From CAYQAE01 sp964415445 [NCBI: uncultured archaeon] (GTDB lineage: Archaea > CAYQAE01), in the NCBI GenBank assembly GCA_964415445.1, contig CAYQAE010000028.1, forward strand, positions 1-20,489: a stretch of 20,489 nucleotides of DNA. The letters are read 5' to 3'. Positions 16,901-20,489 of the stretch are shown piece by piece; position 1 is the first letter of the stretch, and every line of letters starts with the position of its first letter. The translations under genes and the position numbers were made by a program. The notes under the pieces were generated by a model that did not search any database, had not been told where the DNA came from, and saw only the letters and a program-made list of their open reading frames with translations.

Positions 16901-17651
16901 TACAGATGTAGATAGTTTTGATGGGACAAGTTCAAATTGGCGTTATATAACTGTAACTTATCAGAATTCTGAAGTTAAGGTATATTTTGATGGAAATTTA
17001 GTTGCAAATAATACTACTTCTGGTGGTAGTTTTGGTGGGTCTAATGATGATAGTTTTCTTTTTGGAAAAAGAAAAACTGCAGATATTTTTTTAACTGGAA
17101 AAATTGATGATATAAGAATATATGATAAAGCACTTTCTTCTGAAGAAGTAAATTTATTGTATAATTATAGAACTGAAGACATAACTTCAACTTTTTCTTT
17201 TAGAGATAATGATATTTCAATTCAAAGGATTAATGGATCGGTTTCTAATTATAATAATTTAGATTTAATTGCAGATAGATATAATAACACAATTGAAAAT
17301 AGTTTAATACATCATTGGACTTTAGATAGTAATTTTGATGATGTTGTAGGTGGAAATAATTTAACTAACGTAGGTGGAGTTACTTTGGGAGATGAATATG
17401 GTATTTACTCACAAGGTGCTCATTTTGAAAATTCATCTAATCAATATCTTAGCTTAGATTCAGAAGTTGATTTAGTTGGTAAGACTTTTTCTTTATGGAT
17501 AAAACGTGAAGATATAGCTAATATGAACGGACTTTGGTCTATTTATAGTAATGGGGCATATAATGAACATATGAGATTTACTAGGGGATCAAACATTATA
17601 ATATTGGAAAATATACTTGGTTTAATACAGATTTGGAAATTAGTGAAATGA
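13995..17651 (+). CDS. Giant LamG surface protein, N-terminal part (ends at a frameshift)
   Basis: GTG 13995 has GGAG at 13983-13986, 8 nt upstream. The signal peptide is MKIKLSLVLILFSLSYAFA. A DUF2341-like module (about 57-150, WKYMREVQV to YRIYYGN) is followed by LamG-like domains at about 182-340, 405-560, 633-795 and 850-1056, and a fifth starting near 1104. The fourth opens with the same GLVGHWTFDG as the paralogue at 7512. The fifth LamG breaks off: after RFTRGSN the frame reads unrelated residues to a TGA at 17649-17651, while the proper LamG continuation lies in the -1 frame. The natural product would run on for about 970 more residues. Truncated here, it lacks any membrane anchor and could only be secreted. 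It lies 15 bp after the ATPase and may share its transcript. Confidence 0.85.
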   Translation: MKIKLSLVLILFSLSYAFADYGGINFENSADGLSYYALWGEDSGQNDSWHDCNGTKWKYMREVQVIHPNDAKYNYYSYQVNIEINNSSASCNQFRVVLYNDSDYFEVPSFVEGINSSYVRVWWRINYSIDPVLKWQNNYRIYYGNESESYRDYKLESVFDKDNSEENPILELNFDRNNTVAMEFDGDDEINCGNDSSINDFSEITLTSWIYLNSWGGSNYGRIFVKGDSKYFHVDGSAGLRFSHRFSNGLVSWIKKNNILSFSHWYHVSVTYNNTNYSNNPNIYIDGVLQEINKVRSSTGVAKSDNSGHFLIGNDSYEGNCYFDGKIDDLRYYNRILSQKEIRDIILNDNPTINGLKLYLNFEDNNVTHCFDHSGNRNNGTISEATESGTFVYDSSHDGNNWQAMEFDGVDDEVIVSNLGFSGDTSITISAWINPSSAHRGVIFGFGQTNQDEAFFIRTEADGTYRFGFWWNDLVEYSNYGTDYDIHGWIHLVCLYDSANSKRYIYEDNILLASDSTSDPNFQNQDYSIGNFNSDYFNGLIDNIQIYDRALTSSEITKLYNAENLEENRILFYDFEEESGEVIDKTLNYNGTLSGAYRVPINRYHGTLNGSNWSNSTPPEHPVTRGLFENDGYFEFDGVGDYISLGDQDWSAQNVGSISFWIKHASNNDWDTIYHYWNDNDNQILILLGPSYGGLRFYVELSNSVVVDVRADLKPSNNQWYHVVCSQDGQNSKMYVNGKLQIDSDSGEWYDDVGAASEVVIGNKHSYDFAIDGKIDEVKIYDRALSPDEVLRRYYSSKYSLNPPILVKSDQIEYNSDRDHSVYVDSGTDYLDNEHLRSDFDYSNDPVKDGLVGHWTFDGHVSDVFGENHGKINGNPQYDKDGQLGYSMDFDGEGDYIGGYINAETIENEFSVSFWEKNLFCNSSSDCYHAICIYNGDSIKFGLSFSDGSGVYDHRLICYSDAWSTDYILTDVDSFDGTSSNWRYITVTYQNSEVKVYFDGNLVANNTTSGGSFGGSNDDSFLFGKRKTADIFLTGKIDDIRIYDKALSSEEVNLLYNYRTEDITSTFSFRDNDISIQRINGSVSNYNNLDLIADRYNNTIENSLIHHWTLDSNFDDVVGGNNLTNVGGVTLGDEYGIYSQGAHFENSSNQYLSLDSEVDLVGKTFSLWIKREDIANMNGLWSIYSNGAYNEHMRFTRGSNIIILENILGLIQIWKLVK
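17584..17587 (+). other. Probable one-base deletion site in a G run
   Basis: In frame 0 the text reads ACT AGG GGA TCA. Adding one G would give ACT AGG GGG ATC AAA CAT TAT, which joins TRG to IKHYNIGKYTW and restores a full LamG domain. The -1 frame is closed just upstream by TAG 17582-17584, so the shift must fall between 17585 and 17651. The G run is the simplest place. Confidence 0.7.
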
Positions 17652-20489
17652 AATATTGGCATATGTATACTTTTGTTTTTCAAAGTAACGGCTATTTCAT
17701 AATTTATATTGATGGTAAAAAAACAGAGACTTATGTTGCTAATGGATCTACTTTGCTTCGAATGAGATTTATTGGTCAAGGATATTCTAGAACTAATGGT
17801 GGATCCAGTTTTGATGGATCTATGGATGATATTCGCATTTATGATAGATATTTGAATGACAATGAAATATTTGCACTTTATAATTATTCTTCTAGTTATG
17901 TAACAAATGGTACTTGGAATATTACAACAGAGCATTCAATTGAAGCTCAATTTAAACACTTAAATGGTACAATAGAGAATAAAACACTAAATCCAGGCCA
18001 AAATATTATCTCAATTGATGGTAGTATCTTAGGATATTATTTATCAGTTAAATCAGATCTAGTTGTGGATACAATTGAATTTAACAACACAGATACTAAC
18101 GGGTCAATTCCAATTAAGATGAATTTTGTAGTTAAAAATCAAGGAAGTTGTAAAAACTTAAATTATACTACTTTATCAATTTTCATGAATGACTCTTACT
18201 CTTTAGTTAATTTATCCCTTCCTTCAATTGAACCAGGAGATATAAAAATATTAGAATATGTTTGGATCTCAATTAATGGCTCTCATAATTTTACTGCAGA
18301 AATTGATTTTTTTAATATCAACAATGAATATGATGAGACTAATAATATATTTTCAACTGATTTTCCAAAGACTCCTCCAGAAATTTATTGTGTTTGGACC
18401 AATTCTACAATTTATCAAGATTGTAGATATCTGCCTACCTTAAATTTTTCAACAGTTGATCGAAATAAAACTTATTCACAAACTATCTTCTTTGGAGAAA
18501 GTACACAAAATAGTTCAGTACGGGTGCAAGTTGCTTCATTCTCTGATAGCTGGATAACTTCTACAAGTTGGCAATATAAACTAATTCAGAATGGATCACA
18601 ATCTTCAATTGAGATATCTATCAAAGTCCCACAAAATGGTAACTATAGCGGCCATATCAATTTTACTTCATCTGATAACAATGAAAGTTCATTTACTTTA
18701 CAAATCTATGCTTATTGCTATCCTGAAATTTCAGCTACCTTTGATGAAACTTCCCTCTACCAAGATTGTAACAATTTAGATGAATTTTTCTATGGAGATA
18801 CTCCTATCTCCACCTCAGTTACTAGATCTATTACATTTACTGCAGAAACTGATTCAAGTATCGATCTTGAAATTTTATCTTATCCTTCATTTTTGTCAAT
18901 CTCTTCATCTAATATATTTGTAGAGAGTCTAAGCTCAAAAGCATTAGGTATTACTTTTATTGGAAATGAGATAGGTGAATATGCTGGTAAAATCTGTTTC
19001 AAAACAAACGATCCAAATGAAAAATATTTCAATATAACAGTGCGTGCATACGTTAATATATTAGATATTACTTTTGGAAAATCTAGCTACTACTTTGGCC
19101 AAAACATAGATTTTGAAATTTTAGCAACTACCTTAGATAATCATCCTATCTCTAATTTAGATCTAAATATATCTATCCAAAATAAAAATAATTTAGAAAT
19201 CTACAATATTTCCCAAAAAACAAATGCTGAAGGTATAGCTAGTATATCATATTTGCCAGAGAATAAGACCACAAATTCTGATCTTTTTATCTATGTGACT
19301 TCTTCTAAATACAGTGGATATGCAGAAATTGAAATTTTAGAAAATGAACCTAAAATTTTGGATATAAACTTACCAGATAAAGTAGATATACTTAGCACTT
19401 TCTCAGCTAAATTCAATATATCTTCTGACTTTAATTTAGTTAAATTAGCTAAAATATCATTTATTGATACTACCTACTACCCTTCATCTAATACATCAGA
19501 TTATTTTGAGTTTTATTTATCCGCATATAAACCTGGAAACTTTAGTCTATCTTTGGAAGTAACTACCTACTCTATATCAAAGACATTTTCATATTCAGTA
19601 TACGTTGAAAATGCACTACCTGAGATTTCAACTATTGTCTATCCTTCGGTGGTATACTATGGTGAGCCTTTCTCAATTAATTTGACAGCTGAAGATTATA
19701 CTCAAGGTATTGAAAATATTACTTTGAGTGGAGATAAATTTGAGCTAATCTCAGGTGACAATCAATCTGGTACATATAGTCTAACTACTACTTTGAATAT
19801 TGCAGGTGAGAATACTTTAGAAATTCAAGCATATGATTCTTTTGGCGGTATTACTTCACAGACTGTTTTAGTTGATTGTATATTAATTGATTTTGAGGTT
19901 GAAGTTGAAATTAAGTCAAAGGGGGAGTTTGATAGCAAAAAATTAGTTCTAAATTTAGATATTATCTCAGATTGTGATACTAAATATAATGTAACTTATT
20001 CAATTTATAAGAATAATAATCTAATTTATACTGGATTTAGTGAGGTATCTACAAATTCTACAACTTTGGAGATCGAAACTCCTATAAATTTAGATTTTGA
20101 TGATAATTCAATCTACACTGCAGATATTGCAATCTATCATAATTCAGTTGAACATTTTAGTACAACTTCATCTTATACTCCGCAGGATATATTAGAAGGG
20201 GAAAATACGCCACAAAATCCTCTGATGTTTATGGTTTTAGCAATTATCTCTTTAGGTTTAGTTGGTGGATTTGTATCTTCTGCAAAACAAGCTGAATCTA
20301 AGAATAAAATAACATCTGATCTTAAAGTAAATATAATAGGTATGGTAATTTTGGTAGCTACTTTAGTTTATATGTTTTTATTTTCAGATGTTGCAATCTT
20401 TAGGATTAATAATTTTTGGATAGGACTTTCAGGATTCTTTATTGGTATTATTACATTTAGCTGTTATTATTCAGTTAGAAAGTTGATCT
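17648..20489 (+). CDS. Giant LamG surface protein, C-terminal part (frameshifted, 3' partial)
   Basis: The frame is open from 17585 to the window end without a stop, about 968 codons; the first ATG is at 17648, overlapping the upstream TGA as ATGA. It completes the fifth LamG (MDDIRIYDRYLNDNEI). A NGTWNIT...GQNIISIDG block follows that matches the paralogue at 7512, then a CARDB domain (SDLVVDTIEFNNTDTNG to DETNN), HYDIN-like repeats (TNDPNEKYF) and Ig-like segments. Three C-terminal membrane segments lie at about nt 20220-20489. Order and content mirror the 7512 gene, showing this is its missing second half rather than a separate gene. Such a long stop-free run means the frameshift is very recent or an assembly error. 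Reinitiation at 17648 would lack a signal peptide. Confidence 0.85.
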   Translation, partial: MKYWHMYTFVFQSNGYFIIYIDGKKTETYVANGSTLLRMRFIGQGYSRTNGGSSFDGSMDDIRIYDRYLNDNEIFALYNYSSSYVTNGTWNITTEHSIEAQFKHLNGTIENKTLNPGQNIISIDGSILGYYLSVKSDLVVDTIEFNNTDTNGSIPIKMNFVVKNQGSCKNLNYTTLSIFMNDSYSLVNLSLPSIEPGDIKILEYVWISINGSHNFTAEIDFFNINNEYDETNNIFSTDFPKTPPEIYCVWTNSTIYQDCRYLPTLNFSTVDRNKTYSQTIFFGESTQNSSVRVQVASFSDSWITSTSWQYKLIQNGSQSSIEISIKVPQNGNYSGHINFTSSDNNESSFTLQIYAYCYPEISATFDETSLYQDCNNLDEFFYGDTPISTSVTRSITFTAETDSSIDLEILSYPSFLSISSSNIFVESLSSKALGITFIGNEIGEYAGKICFKTNDPNEKYFNITVRAYVNILDITFGKSSYYFGQNIDFEILATTLDNHPISNLDLNISIQNKNNLEIYNISQKTNAEGIASISYLPENKTTNSDLFIYVTSSKYSGYAEIEILENEPKILDINLPDKVDILSTFSAKFNISSDFNLVKLAKISFIDTTYYPSSNTSDYFEFYLSAYKPGNFSLSLEVTTYSISKTFSYSVYVENALPEISTIVYPSVVYYGEPFSINLTAEDYTQGIENITLSGDKFELISGDNQSGTYSLTTTLNIAGENTLEIQAYDSFGGITSQTVLVDCILIDFEVEVEIKSKGEFDSKKLVLNLDIISDCDTKYNVTYSIYKNNNLIYTGFSEVSTNSTTLEIETPINLDFDDNSIYTADIAIYHNSVEHFSTTSSYTPQDILEGENTPQNPLMFMVLAIISLGLVGGFVSSAKQAESKNKITSDLKVNIIGMVILVATLVYMFLFSDVAIFRINNFWIGLSGFFIGIITFSCYYSVRKLI
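20450..20489 (+). repeat. 40-bp exact repeat of 6007-6046
   Basis: The last 40 bases are identical to 6007-6046 and in the same coding phase (third C-terminal membrane segment). The match begins right after a T/G difference and runs to the window edge, so its true length is unknown. By analogy with 6047-6054 the gene would end two codons further on. Confidence 0.95.

Noticed and set aside
17582-17651. Programmed -1 ribosomal frameshifting as the explanation for the split giant gene
   Set aside because: No X-XXY-YYZ slippery heptamer in the correct phase and no clear downstream stem or pseudoknot are visible; a base deletion in the G run is simpler.

Overview
The window reads as an AT-rich archaeal chromosome fragment. 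The evidence is a membrane-anchored archaeal-type LonB protease, a TrmG10-like tRNA methyltransferase, and the archaeal early aromatic pathway pair (ADH synthase and dehydroquinate synthase II). Ribosome binding sites are of the GGTGA/GAGG type, TATA boxes replace -35/-10 promoters, and one surface protein has a CGP-CTERM-like tail. I cannot name a genus; an uncultured euryarchaeote-like lineage is the best guess.

Layout. (1) 1-980: the 3' part of a repeat-rich exported protein, with two nearly identical 255-bp units, a CARDB-like domain and a C-terminal anchor. (2) 1016-5829: housekeeping block, with trmG10 (-) divergent from lonB (+), and lonB convergent with the aro pair (-). (3) 5850-7464: a graveyard of small mobile-type genes. 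It holds the last 15 codons of a lost surface-protein gene, the tail of an archaeal ATPase/nuclease, a decayed DUF4258/DUF2283-like pair, and a HicB/HicA toxin-antitoxin pair whose antitoxin frame has no normal start codon. (4) 7512-20489: two giant paralogous surface proteins with LamG, CARDB, HYDIN-like repeats and three C-terminal membrane segments. Between them lies an intact AAA_14/DUF4143 ATPase with a striking palindrome in its promoter. The second giant gene is broken by a probable one-base deletion at about 17584 but stays open in the new frame to the window end.

The last 40 bases of the window are identical to 6007-6046. There they form the end of a reading frame that stops at 6052-6054. 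So the region once carried, or elsewhere still carries, a third copy of the same surface-gene 3' end. Both window edges lie in repeats (a 255-bp unit at the left, this 40-mer at the right), which suggests assembly breaks. The window therefore shows stable core genes beside a surface-gene and toxin-antitoxin region that has been repeatedly duplicated, deleted and frameshifted.
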